Origin: Onchidella celtica
Taxonomy: Eukaryota > Mollusca > Gastropoda > Systellommatophora > Onchidiidae
NCBI GenBank assembly: GCA_963931925.1
Contig: OZ007581.1
Span: 16,270,450 to 16,334,449, forward strand
Length of the DNA stretch: 64,000 nucleotides
Direction: 5' to 3'
Positions within the stretch are counted from its first letter, which is position 1. Each line of letters opens with the position of its first letter. A model generated the notes under the pieces. The model did not search any database. It saw only the letters and a list, made by a program, of their open reading frames with translations, and had not been told where the DNA came from. The translations under genes and the position numbers were made by a program. Below are positions 42,476-55,065 of this stretch, piece after piece.

Positions 42476-44212
42476 CCTCTCTACAAGATGGCGGACATAC
42501 ACTGGCAGATAATGCGGTTTTTAAATGCGATAATGGAAAAAAGTTGAACAAAATCCTCATTCTCGTTCGAGTAGATCTGGCGAATACTGGGCGAAGCTGA
42601 TAAAGGGAGAGAAGCATACATTTTGTTGAACAACATTTTAAATCATAAGTCATTTCCCCTGTTGGGGACATCTGCATTATTTGCACGTTGGCCCGCCTCT
42701 TTCACTCTTTTCCATTCATTGCGTCTCTCCCTCGTTTTTTGGGTTGTTTTATTTATCTATTTATTAATTTATTTATTTATTCATAGTGACTTCATTTACC
42801 TGAAATATGACATTATTTAATTTTACAAATTATTTGCCTTTTGTCTGAGAAAATATGATTCCATTAATGATAATTAGATGTGCATTTATGATTATTATTT
42901 TATGATATCAATATTATTAACTCATTCGCTAGGGTACGTCTAATATTCGGCTCGCGGCTCTTCGCTTCGTAATGGAAAGCTGAATATTCGGCTCGAGTGG
43001 ACACCGATTTTCCAAGACTAATATCTAGGCCAACTTCTCAAGATACAGAATCCATCGTGATTCATTGATTGATTTTTCTTTATTTTAATGTCTCATGTGT
43101 TATGTCTTGTGTTTATACTGAGTGAAAGAAAAAATATCTTTGAATACGTCTAAATTTCAAACTAAATAGTGTTGAGAGTTCCCGTCAGCACCCACAGAAG
43201 GGAATGAGTTAATAAGAGACAACCTTAACGACACTGCAGAAGCCCTTTCTCCACCACAGTTAATAACATCTAGCATAACCTTCAAATTTTCAACAGGGAC
43301 CTCCTACCACTGAACGACTTCACTCAAGCCTATGATGAGATTTTAATTTCAGTGTTCATATTATCTTCATTGCGCCTTCATTTACTACTGCAGCCAACTG
43401 CACTGAAAACACAATTTTTTAGGATTTGCGCTGTTCCTTTCTGCGTTGTTCTTTTCTGCGTCCAGTGATCAACTTGCCCAGTACTCCTAAAGCCACAAAT
43501 CTGAATTTTTTTTTAATTTTTATTTTCGGGGCCAGTGTCGGGCCAAAAAAGTCAAGTGAAATATATGTCAATTTAGGTTCGTTTCCTATTTTCAAAGAAA
43601 AATAAATAAATATTTGGACTAATTTGCCAGGAGGACATTTATAATAATTTGTCATCAAAAAATGGATCCAAAGCCCCGCCCCCCCCCCCCGCTTCCCCAC
43701 ACACTCTCTCTCTCTCTTTCTCTCTCTCACCACCCCCCCCCCTTTCTCTCTCTCTCTCTCTCTCATTTTCTGACTAAACATAATAATCTTCATGTGTGAA
43801 ACATACAAGGCGTGAGAGAGACCCTATTAGACATTATCAGTCAGTCAGTAACTTTCTTTAAATCGCTGAGGCACAAGAGATGAACGACATGGGAATGATT
43901 ATAGCCTCGTGGGGAATGGAATCTGTATGGCGTAGCGATCATTGTCTCGTTAAAATAATCGTCAGAGTTTTCATTTTCTTTTTCTGTTTTTTGCCTAAGG
44001 AAAGTTTCTCAGAATCTAAAGCTTGTTGTTGTAGTTGTAGTTTTTCCTTTCTAATTCTTTTGTGGTTTATTGCAGGGTTTCTTTATTGATCCCAGTGCTC
44101 TACAGGCTCTACTGCTACCCCACAGATTTTGTGTGTGCTTTTTTCTTTTAAATGTGCTTGAATTCAAATCCTTGATTGTTTGATCTGTTCGATTTCCCTT
44201 TTTTTTCTGTAG
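42476..44212. other. Non-coding DNA with a compound polypyrimidine tract
   Basis: No gene. C12 at about 43679-43690, (CT)n, C10 at about 43733-43742 and (CT)n again to 43764 form one compound tract. A (TTTA)n-like run lies near 42750-42780. Confidence 0.5.
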
Positions 44213-44368
44213 TTGGTTTTTCGTTTGTTCTCTTCCTTGAAGAAAGCTGTTGCCGAAATATCGGCCATGTTCTGCTTTCTCTTTTAGTTTGCGTTTCCTT
44301 GTATGGTTTGGTTATTATTTCTTACGCGAGGCTTTGCTACATACGACTTTTTCTTTTTGCCAAATGTT
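44213..44368 (+). repeat. Dispersed retroposon-like repeat R2, copy 2
   Basis: Matches 39795-39941 in reverse complement. It includes GCTGTTGCCGAAATATCGGC and ends CTTTTTCTTTTTGCCAAAT. The family is unidentified. Confidence 0.85.
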
Positions 44369-45183
44369 GACAGTGCTTGAAGAAGGTACGTCGGCTGATT
44401 GGAGTGTTTAGTTTGTTTTGTTTGAATTTAGGTTTTAGGCGCGTCCGCACGACTACGGCGACTGTGCTCCCTTCACGGTCTGTTTTGGTACATGTTTCTT
44501 CATTTATTTATGTTTCGTATTTAGAGTTTTTTAGTTTAACATAGAACCAAAATACATTCATATAATTTTATCACATTGGTCAAATTCTCAAACCCTGATT
44601 TGTAGAGATCTGGAAAAGAGTTTTACAAATGGTTATAAAAGTTTTTAATCAAGTTGAAGATCACAGCCTCTCTCAGAAAGGACAGGATGCGTTGTGGGTC
44701 CACGTCAGAAAATAATTCTTTCATGGATCCGCAGGCTTAATTAGTGCTTTCTTCGGGTGGATTGGAGTGTAGGCTCAAAGACTTTGCGGGATGCTCTTGC
44801 TGGGTAGCTGATAGCCTTTACATAAATTATATTCCCGTGTCAAGGACTGTGTAGGATAAGTGTTTTTAACTTCCCTGAAAAATAAGATTTTTTTTTTCAC
44901 AATTTGCATTGGGTAAGACTTCTACTGTTATGCCACCCCGAAATTTTTAAATTTTCAAAAAATCCTCTGTCGTCTGATTTTCAATTTTCATTTTTATTTG
45001 TGATAGTATCTTGTCATTCTACTCCCTCTCAGCCAGAGCCTTCTATAGAATGCATCCAAACAGTAATCATATTCTTCGGGTGACTATTACAAAGTGCACA
45101 AACTCATTTATTTGTAACTATCATAGAGCGTAGCTTCTTTCGTCTTTAATTCATGAGATATTATGTAATAATAATAATAAATT
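44369..45183. other. Non-coding, nothing recognised
   Basis: AT-rich DNA without a sustained frame. Confidence 0.45.
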
Positions 45184-45228
45184 ACGTTTATATAGCGCAT
45201 TTCCAATAAATGCTCAATGCGCTTTACA
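45184..45228. repeat. Short palindromic dispersed motif (TATAGCGC / GCGCTTTACA type)
   Basis: AGCGCATTTCC and its partner AATGCGCT flank a short loop. The string TTTATATAGCGCATTT with GCGCTTTACA is, from memory, a motif scattered in many marine invertebrate genomes. No second copy was seen here. Confidence 0.4.
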
Positions 45229-46766
45229 AGTAATAAAAACTCATTCCTCTCTCTCCCACACTCCCTCTCCCCACCCCTCCCTCTCTCTCCCTTCCCATCA
45301 CATTCTCACTCCTTCTATCATATGCTCTCTCCCCTCAGGTAAGTCAAGAAAAATAAGCCTGCTGGAACAAAAAATGCTACTTTGTATAACTATGCCGAAA
45401 GGGGAGCGGGGGGGGGGGGGTGGAGGGGGGAGTAGTTTGTAGTTTATTTTCTTCATTATAATATTTCCCATCATATTAAAAAACCTATTTTGTTTAGTAT
45501 AGCAGAACATTCAATTGTCGCAATCCACCCCTTTCGTTTCTTATTTCTGTTTAAGAGCAAAAAAATAAAGAAAAAAAAAGAAGGCAACACAACAGTCTGA
45601 CAACTTCGTTTTTCTAGTGGAGCTCTGGAGCAGTGTAAACTCGTGCGCACACTGGCACTGCATTTTTTTTTCTCCGAACTCCTGCACAAATCCAGGTGGG
45701 AGTTGGGAGGAGCTGCAGTGTGATCAAATATTTACAAACTTCTTCTCTACTTTGTTTATTTTGCCACCACTGCAACGAGCGACAGCAACTAAGTCTGACA
45801 CGTGTAGACTGACGCCATTACCATGACCACGTCAACGATGTTGCTAAGGTTACTGTACCTCCACTGTCGAGAAAGGGGAAATTCCTTGAATAGATTTACA
45901 GTAGCCTCGTTTTGAAACTAAGGCGCCATGTTGGAATTTGAGCATGTCCGGGAAAACAGTCTGGGTATCACCTAAGCGATTGCATTTGTTTATTTTCCTG
46001 TTGCATTGAACCTTTGACCTTTGTGACACTTTCAACTGTTGGTTTTATAAATTGAAAGACTCTGTGCCTGGTTTTCTCTGCCATACCAGTGGAATCGTAG
46101 CAGAATAGAATTTATCTTTCGCCCGCCACCGACAGATCAAATCAGGTCAACTCGTGGTTTTGTTTGAATCTGATGGTTCATTTCATGCAAGTTTGATCTC
46201 ATTCTTGTGGGAACTCGCCGGTTCAGAAAGGTAAGCCAAGCTTTTTGCTTTATCTTCATAACTTTAAATTGTGTTTTATTGAAGCTGCACTGCCTGTTGC
46301 AAGCTGTAAACCCAGTTACATCTTGTCAGCTTGCATTGAGTCGGAGAAGCATTCCTCCGATTCACTGTTTCGCGGTTCTTCCAAGACCCCAACCAAGACG
46401 TAACATTTTCGATTAGCGCCAGTTTCAGTTGCCATATGTTATTTCAGCCTATGATCTTTGTTTCCCAAGTTCTAAATGATGTTTTTCGAAGGACAATCAT
46501 CACTGCTCATGCTTATGAAGTCTGTGACGGAAGAATTTATACTTTCTTCTGGTTTTGTAATCTGTTCAGACAGGTTAACGAAGTAAAGAATAGTAACTGT
46601 TGAATGCCGTAGCAGGAAACAGAATATACCTGATTGTGTCCCCTAGTTAGGCCTTAAGACTTTTTGCCTTACTTTCCTCAAGCTATCATAATGAAAATTA
46701 ATGTTTTCTTTCAAGATCGTTGCCTTCTCATTCAACTATTCACAAATTACAATAATTCTAGACTAT
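45229..46766. other. Non-coding; possible 5' exon region
   Basis: Includes a CT-rich stretch, a G12-like run near 45410-45421 and a less AT-rich segment (about 45600-46230) ending in CAGAAAG/GTAAGC, which resembles a splice donor at 46231. A 5' non-coding exon followed by a long AT-rich intron would fit, but there is no coding evidence. Confidence 0.2.
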
Positions 46767-46789
46767 ATAGATCTAGATCTAGATCTAGT
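46767..46789. repeat. (AGATCT)n short repeat
   Basis: ATAGATCTAGATCTAGATCT at this position. Similar shorter runs occur near 52107. Confidence 0.9.
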
Positions 46790-49700
46790 GTGAAATCTTT
46801 TTTTTTGTCATGTGAAAATAATGAGTAACTGGAACTTTTATGGAGAGAATTGTGAGTGTTTTCAGTTCTGTTGTAGGCTAGGCCTGGGCCTATATTTTTC
46901 TTGTTTCATTTGTTATTGTTGTTAATGGTGTTATTCAATTATCATAAATAACATGGTATCAAATAAATCATTGCCACTTGAGTAGATATAAGAAATATTC
47001 TTCATTTGTTACCGACCCAAAGTTTTGCATCATGGCTTGCCAAGTTGCTGTAGCCCAAAGTATGCCAGTTAACCATAAAAGCAGATCTATCTACTTCTAC
47101 AAGATATTAGATATTGAGGTGCTCTGGTTTACAGAAGGCCAAATGTTGTCATAAAATCATAGTAAGAACATTAAACAGTGGAGCTCCGTTCAGAGCCACA
47201 GCTTAACTTAGCCAGGTTGGAATTTATAAGTTTTAAGAAAAATCTGTTTCCAAGGAAATTTAAAAAATCACTGTTATTACTGTGAATCAAATGTGAAATA
47301 ATCATAATGTGCTTGGTGTCACAAAAGAGCGGATGACGCAGAGGATCCATGAGTAGTCCGTCCCATTAGATTGACAAGGTTCTAAGTCCAACTTACAAAT
47401 TACTCACCGTATCTGCCTGATACTTTGACGCACATGAAGAGAAGGCCTGTAGAAGTAGTGTGTAACTCAGTTCAGTCAAGAAGTGGAGATAGAACCTTGC
47501 CATTCTAAGGGAACAAGTTGTTAGACTTTAAATTAATCCCAAAGAGAGATAAAGAACAATAGAAATTGGTATTAAATAGTGGCTGTTTCAGAACGATGGC
47601 TCTGTTACATGTCGTTTTTGGATTCATATCATGATCAAAGAACATTATAAGAATAGCGGAGGTGACCAGGGATCATATTTACTATTCTGGTTTTACTGTC
47701 CGTAGGGAAGAATTTCCTAATGCCTTTGTATGAAATGCCTATGAATATGAGTGTTCGTATTATACAGCTATGTCAAACATAAGGCCGAAGGGGGGAAAGC
47801 AAAATGCATCAAATCATTTTTGCCTTGCAGTTAAAGTAAAGTTCCCACAAATAACTTGCAGACAAGTTTCAAGTATGTTTCGTTGGTTGCAGTAAGTACA
47901 AAATAACCATTGTTTTATGTTCATGAGCAGCCACAGGTTGCTCATCTTTATAATTGCTCAAATTGAAGGAGGATGACGTTACTTCATTGCAACTCATATC
48001 ACTAATTAGTAATGTCAGTGAGTGAAGTGTGGAAATGGCAGTGGGATGAGGATAGGTCATATCTTTATTTATAAAACTGCAGAGCTTAAACTCTGAGACA
48101 ACCGCAAAACCTAGACACTTGCGGTTTTCCGCTGCATGTATTGAAATTGTGAGTACATAAAATTATTTAACCTTCTTGCTGCCAGAGGGCCGATATATCA
48201 CATGGGCCTATCACTGCTGCGCTGCCAATATTATCGGCCCTACCATTTCATGCTAAGACTGTAACGAGGCCGGTATATTGACCGACAAGGTTCTGGCATG
48301 TTTTGCATTTCTAATTTTACTGTTTCCTGCTTTCCAATTATTCTGGTAGTCCAAAGGAAGGAAGGGCAGCAAAAGGTTTAACATTTGTGTTTTTTGCTTA
48401 GTGAGGATAGTTTTCAAAGTTCAACTCAACCATTTTCACAATGCATTTTATAGTCTATAATCCTGAACTTTTCCAGCCTGTGTTTTGTGTGACAATGTTT
48501 GTTTGGCACCACTTTACGGCACAGCATTAAATTATCATGGCTTATGAAATAATGCACATCAAGATGCCAAGGAAATCATATTTCGTGAAGTCCAGGCATA
48601 GAGATTGGAATGTTGTGTCAATATAATTGTCTGTGAACATTATTTCATTTTTTATTGCTATGTATGTTAGGCAAACGCCTAGACAGAATGCCATTGCTGC
48701 AATGATTGCACTTATAGAAAAATGTAGGATATCTTTTCTAAAACATCATCTTCTCCAATTTGATACCTAGTAAGTGGATTGATATTTTTTGTTTTACTAT
48801 ACCAGGCCCAGTGATAGTAACAGTTACCCATTTCTAGGTTGCTGTAAATGCAACGTTTATGCATTTCAGCCCCTAGAAATACATTTGTAATCATCTATCC
48901 TCTAACACCTGCTGGTCATTTGGGCTTGGGGTTTATGTAGGTAAAATACCCTTCTCATTAATTGAAGATCCTAGTCCTAAAACTACTATGCTATAAGTAC
49001 ATAAGTCACATTTGTCTAAATTTGAAACTGTTTGGCAGGAAATGTGTTTTATGGATTCCTAAGTGCACTGCCTGATTATTAGAAACAAGTAAAGTACTTT
49101 AATTAGTATCTTTCCATCACAGCATAGATTTCATTTGTGATCAGATTTACCACTGAAAATTGTGTGATTCCATAACGACAGTGGTGGAAGTGCCAACATC
49201 CTTAATGTAAGGAAAGTTCCAAATTCACAAAGATAATTAAAATTTTTAAAAAGTACAAAAGTCCCAAAGATAGGTAAAAAAAAGTACCAAAGTCACAAAG
49301 ATAAGTGGATGAAGTGCCTTCTAGTAAGTCCAGACATTATTATCAGTTAATTTAATGTTCCTTTTACCCCTTTTAAACGTTTTTTATTGCATTTTTCAAG
49401 TACATCTGTAATCCAAATGGTTGTTTTTTTCCCCCCTCATCCTGTCAGCCTGAAGAGGTGCGGAGTTTTACTTTTTACTAGGGGGTTAGATTATTTTTAA
49501 TTTATGGGCTGTTTAAATGCCTTCACTCCCATGCTGTGTATATTCTTCCATTTAAAGTTTTCATTCATTCAGTTGGAATTCGTTCAATTGATGTGTTCAG
49601 TGGCTCGTGCTGCCGCCTTCGTCATTCGTCAGTCTTGCGTCATGCGCAGTCGAGTCGTGCAAGGTCACAGTCGGTGAATGAAAGCCTAAAAGGTCTTGGC

Positions 49701-50650
49701 TGGTATAACCATAGATATACTGGGTATAACATGTGCATGAATGCTTATACAGGGGCGCTATCTCCTTTTTTTCCAGCAAGGATTCAGGCAGGGTTAAAAA
49801 AAAAAAAAGAGATGTTTTTATGTTGTTGTTTTTTTTTTCTAAAGACACATGGAGTCGTTTGTGCTTTAGTTTACTGGTTAGAAGGTCTGCGTGTTATTTT
49901 GATGTAAATACGACTTCATGACTGCTTGAACGTATAATTTAGGCTGTCGTCATTCATAGTTTTAAAGTTTGATTGGACGTATATATCAGAATTTGGCGGA
50001 AGCCCAGATTGAGTCGCAATATTTGCGATTTGCAGATGCACAGATTTTCCCGGGATAAAAACAACAGCCTAGAAAAGTTTTGTTTAATGTGGTGAACAAA
50101 AAAAATGGGGAGAGAGAAGAGGGTGTATTTAATGGAATAGTAATGATATTTTTCAACCATCGTAGTTTTTGCTTGTTTGTTTGTTTGTTGTTTTGAGTGA
50201 AGAATTATGGGCAGGAAGACTTTTGTCTTGGGGGAATATGAAGGAGAGCTTATTGGTGCACAGCTGTAAAGAGAGGCAACCATGTGAAAATTTGGTGCGC
50301 ACGGAAAGCATTACAGTAGTTAAGTCATGATTTGAATAATTATGCTCATTGTCATTTAATATAGAGTCTGATATTCAGAAAGCGTGGATAATTTAATCGG
50401 CCGGCTATTTTGAGTTTGGGTTGAACGGGGTGTCGGCACGATAACGTCCATTTGGCGCTGTTGGCCGAGTAGTCAGATTGTGAAGTCACCAACCATCTAG
50501 TTGGTCCATCAAAATGGGCTGGTGAGCGTCGGGCCAAGGATTGGACAGAGAACATAAATGTATGGGTTTTTTTCCCCCGGGCATAGTGGCTTGCATAGCA
50601 GTTCCAAGTTGTTCGTCCAAGGACGTGTATTGTGTCGTTTGCTCCAACCT
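46790..50650. other. AT-rich, apparently unique non-coding DNA
   Basis: About 3.9 kb without a convincing frame, RNA gene or repeat other than poly-A/T runs and (TTTG)n near 50173. It could be intron or intergenic DNA. Confidence 0.4.
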
Positions 50651-50693
50651 GTCTAGACATTTGGCAAAAAGAAAAAGTTGTATGTCTAGACAT
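50651..50693 (-). mobile_element. 23-bp R2 tail flanked by a 10-bp target duplication
   Basis: GTCTAGACAT at 50651-50660 and again at 50684-50693 flank TTGGCAAAAAGAAAAAGTTG plus TAT (50661-50683). The insert is exactly the 3' end of the R2 repeats at 39795 and 44368. This looks like an extremely 5'-truncated retroposition event on the minus strand. Confidence 0.7.
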
Positions 50694-52204
50694 TATATAT
50701 GCATACTGAGACACAGCTATACTTCATACATTGAAATGTTTAGAAACAAGTAAAAAGAAAAGTGGGGGGAAAGCCCAAAATTTTCCAGTTTCGATATACA
50801 TGTATAAATATATAAATCCACTTTTCTTTATTCACATAATGCAAACGAAATGAATATGCTTCTATGTCACGTGTGGCAAGCAGTTTTGGAGGAGTGGAGT
50901 ATGTGAAGCGCACCAATGCGCTTCAATGACGGTATAGAATTGAAAAGTTTACTTTTGACATAATTTATGATTTTCTAGCAAAATAACTTGTTGCATTTCA
51001 TAAACAAAAAATCAAATGTAGGCTATATTTGTGGTGAAATGGTCAAAGAGTACTTGCCAGGTACCATCAGGGGTGGGAATTCTCAGGAAATTTCCTGAAT
51101 TCCGGATTTTTAATTATTTTTTTTTAATAGGCAGTGTCTTATTTGTCCAATATGAATTGGTCATAGTATAGTGTGTACTGCAGTAGGCAGTGGCGCATTG
51201 CATCGAAAGTTCAGGAAATTTTTCTGTCAGTAGTTCCCATCTCTGTACCATTCAGAGTTCCCAAATTTCAAGGCCTTGTCACAGATATTTAATACATTTG
51301 GTGGGAAAAATAGCTGGAGTGGGCAGGAAGACAGAATTTGAAGCCAAGTGTTTGAAAAGGGGGGGGGGGGGAGGAGAAGGGTCGGAAATGGCCAAAATCG
51401 AGCTTACAGGTTTCAGTTTAAGTTCTAAGTTTGTCTTTCTCCTGAAGACATCCATTCTGTACACGTGTGTGTGTGTATCTCCCGCCTTAGTGGTCGGTCC
51501 CCCAGTTTTGTTTTCGCTGACTCGACGAATTTATCCTGCAAAGATAAGGAAATTATGACTAGGAGCCCGGGCCGGAGGGGGAGAGGGGACGCACAGCGAC
51601 GGAGGTTGCCGTTTGTGGGCTAGGCACAGAGTGAACGTAACGTATTGTGAACACTACTGTAAAATAATTTTTGTGGCACAGATTTAATACTTAATAACTA
51701 CTGTCACGGGGGAAAAAAGGAATTGAGAGTAATATTGTTCTTCCTTTTGTTTTTTAAGGGGGGGGGGAAGAGGGTTGGTTTTGAGGTAATAAACCGTAAT
51801 TAACAAGACTGAGAGTGAGAGATAGTATCGGAAAGTGGGGTAGACGAGTATCCTATAAAAAAAAAAAAACGCGGGAAGATTTCATTGGGTGCAGTTTTTC
51901 ACTTTTTTTTTTTTAAGCCCACGGTCTGAGTGACCTTTTCAACAAAAAAAAAAAGATAAAATTAATTTTCTTAAATGCCAACTGTTGTCACCCAGTCTCC
52001 GTTGTATCCACCCATTGTGTTTAAACAAATTTCAAGAGCTTGATGCTTTTACAACTTTATGTGGCATGAATTAGCCAAATACATGTATTCGATTTTTCTA
52101 ACAATCCTAGATCTAGATCTACATGTATTTTGGTTTAGTTTTGTTTACAAAAAGTAAGTAAAATCAAACGTTTTAATGCATTACAAAAGTTGAAAAGCAT
52201 ACGT
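50694..52204. other. Non-coding DNA with G runs
   Basis: No gene was recognised. G12 at about 51359-51370 and G10 near 51758. Short A and T runs at 51860-51960. Confidence 0.45.
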
Positions 52205-53060
52205 ACGACGTTTTGCCGATGCTGGGGTTTTGTCATGAAAGTGGCTCTCTCACTCCTAATTTCATTATGTATATGTGTCATTTCAATTGGTTAATAACTC
52301 ATGCGTTTATGACGTAATGTTGTGTGCGTTTTAGCCCTTTTGCCGACCAAACGTTCAATCCTCAGTTTCTCGGAAAGGCAAAAATGCACATACAACAATG
52401 TGGCAAATACCCGACGATATATTATGCAAGTTTACAGCTAGGTTCGGGTCTGTGTAGTGGTTTTGGTCCATTTTCAGCCCAATATGAACGATTCCTACCA
52501 AAGCACTGACCTATTATGGAAAAAGAGCGCACACGTCAGTCTTGGTCAGATTCACTTTTTAATCACAATTTATATAGAATGAAATTTGATACGATGAATA
52601 GTTTCTTTTGATCTTCACGAAATGGTAATTGAATACAGAATAATGCAGGGCACAAAGCTGTTTTTTTTTTTCCTGCGTTTCCTACAAAATTTTGATCTGG
52701 GTATACATCGAGGGGTATTTGCCATGCTGTTGTACATGTATCTGACTTTTTGCCGATTTTGAGGTGTTTGTCATGAAAGTGGTTCTCTCACTCCTGAGTT
52801 TATCTTGTAGGCCATAAGTGTCGTAAATTATGGCAGACTTTTTCAGGGGCATTTTGGTGCACGTTTGTTTTGGATTTTGAAGCGTATTGAACAAGGCCTT
52901 GATTTTACACTTTTACACTCTTCAACCTTCAATCCTCATTTTCTCGAAAAGGCAAAAAATGCACATAATTATAATCATTGTATGGAGAAATACCCGAAGA
53001 TATGGTCATTTTCCATAAAAGGGGTAGAGCAGTTTTCGATAGGGCTGCCGTAGATAATGG
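52205..53060. repeat. Degenerate repeat cluster, two direct copies and one inverted
   Basis: GTTTTGTCATGAAAGTGGCT with CTCTCACTCCT (near 52228) recurs near 52770. TTCAATCCTCAGTTTCTCGG with AAAGGCAAAAATGCACAT (near 52350) recurs near 52925, and part recurs inverted at about 52706-52760. The copies are about 550 bp apart and roughly 75-85% similar. Family unknown. Confidence 0.6.
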
Positions 53061-54831
53061 AACCATCTAAAGTTACAAATTGTGTTATTTTTATTTCTGC
53101 GCGAGGTCTTGGTGGCCAGAAAAATACTGACGTAGACGAGAGGGCAAGAAACATTAAAAAAACAAAAACACGTATGATGCGCATTCCAGAGGCTGCATAA
53201 TTCCGTGCAAAGAGCTTGTCCTTTTTTTTTTTGTTTTGTTTATTTACAGAGCAAATTGCTGGTACTTCACGGATCAAGGAGGGAGGAGGGGGATGGGAGG
53301 TGGAAGAGGAATCACGTCAGCTGTGTGATTGCTGAGCGCCATCTGGCCGTGTTCTCTCTCTCTCTCTCCACATTCGTTACCCACATTCACGTGTTCGTCT
53401 TCTCCCTGTCATTTTTCACCATCCTGATAATAATATTCAACATTTTTGTACTTTCGTTCCTTCCCCACGTAACAATGTGCATTATATTCGTTCAACTTCG
53501 AATGGTTCTTCGGCGGTTCTTCTTTCTTTCTGTTGTATTTTCATGCGTTCACTCGCACATCTATCGCATATCTGTCTATCTATCGGTCTACATGTTTGCC
53601 CAGCTGAAGCACTCTATCTATCTATCTATCATCTATCTGATCTCATGTTTGCCCGGGTCTAACCAGCTGAAGCAGGTTGTAATTGAAAATGTGTTCCCTG
53701 TCAAAATGCATTATGTCATTACTTCATTCACGCATTCCAGGTCAGGACTCTATCTTCTTCCCTGTCCACCGCCCGATCCCGCACATCGGCTGCCCTTCCC
53801 ATTGCATACAGGATTATTTTTCTCTTTCCCTCCAGTGTCCTTGCACCTTCCCGCCCCTCTCTCAATTGGCTTCCCCCCCCCCCCTCCCCCCACCTCCTTT
53901 CTTTTTTTCTTCTTCTTCTCTGTCCTAAATCCATTGCGCGCAACCTATTTTGTCCCCGTGACCCTAGGCCTATCCCTGTCGTCAGTGAACGCTGCGCCCA
54001 TTGGCCAGAGGCTGACGCGGGGTCAAAGTTCGCAAGCTGGCTCGGCCAACCAAACTGCAGCTCGCGCTGTTGTGAGATGGGAGATCAAGTCGAGGCCAGA
54101 CAAACGGAGACGCTGGCTGTTTTTTTTTTTTTTTCTTCCTTTCTTTCGTTTCGTTTCTTTTTTCTTTTTCATCTAGTTTTGCTCTTTTCAGCTCCGTGTG
54201 CTAGTTGTGCGTTTGTGCTCGTAAAACCACGTATCCGCGATGCTTGATGATACGGAGATGCGATCATATATCACAGAAACTGCCTGCTGTACTTGAGAGA
54301 AAGAGAGTGAATACAAAAAAAAAAATGTACGCACAAACCTTATACGACGAAAACATCCAAGCGTTTAACCAGTCTGAAAAATGAAAACGTAAAAATAATG
54401 AATGTACGGCTCGTCATAGTTCAGTCTTTCCTTTTTGTGGGCTTACTAGTTTTCGTACTTGGACAAGTCAGAAGTTACGTTATTTTAAGCTAGGCGATGT
54501 AACTGCACACGGTACGGACTGCGTCATATTTTTACGTCAGAACTATCTATTTAATATTGTTCGTTCGCGTCCATAAAGCAGGGGGGGGGGGGCAGTTCCA
54601 TTCAGTTTGATATTTGTTGTTACTGTTTAAATTTAGAAATTCAATGAACACAATACACTGCAGGCTAGAGAGCCAGTCAGCTTATCGCTTTTATTCATTC
54701 ACCATTGTTTGTTGCTTCTGTATAAAAATTATTCTATTTCGGGATTGCCAGTATGAAACAACAGAAAAGTAACCAAATCCGAAATCCGTAGATAAGACTT
54801 CAGCATTGGTAATTAGAAGTAAGCAGAAGCT
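53061..54831. other. Low-complexity pyrimidine-rich DNA, possible promoter-like segment
   Basis: A plus-strand frame at 53205-54176 is open for 323 codons but is dominated by F, L, S and P from pyrimidine runs and has no domain. A less AT-rich patch at about 53970-54110 contains CCATTGGCC and GGCCAACCAA, which are CCAAT-like. A (TATC)n run lies near 53610. Confidence 0.3.
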
Positions 54832-55065
54832 GGGGGGGGGGGGGCAGAGCCCTAAGATATCAATTCAGAGAAAATATGAGGCGAACCAAGGCTGTAGTGC
54901 CTGGTTAGTGCTTAGAAAAGCAAAGCGGGGCTGAAAGAAGGAACAAAGAGAAATGATCAAGATGGGATTAGAACCCGCAACATCTGCTTACGGCACCCGT
55001 CGCCTTGCCAAGAAGAAAAGGGATCGCTTAAACGGTCGGCCACTCGGTCTCTCGAAAAAGAGACG
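54832..55065 (-). mobile_element. tRNA-derived SINE remnant
   Basis: On the minus strand, GAGACCGAGTGGCCGACCGT followed by TTAAGCGATCC (about 55055-55015) resembles the D-arm/A-box half of a Ser/Leu-type tRNA. GTTGCGGGTTCTAATCCCAT (about 54982-54962) resembles the T-arm/B-box. The spacing fits a tRNA with a long variable arm. An unrelated body and a C11 run (G on the plus strand at 54832-54842) follow. The middle does not fold as a normal anticodon arm, so it is a SINE head or tRNA pseudogene. Confidence 0.55.

Noticed and set aside
45600-46240. 5' exon and promoter of a host gene
   Set aside because: Only a donor-like GTAAGC and a less AT-rich patch support it. There is no coding or TATA/Inr evidence strong enough to annotate it as a gene.
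53205-54176. 323-codon plus-strand frame
   Set aside because: Composition follows pyrimidine runs and microsatellites (F, L, S, P). No domain is present and the end is a poly-T translation.
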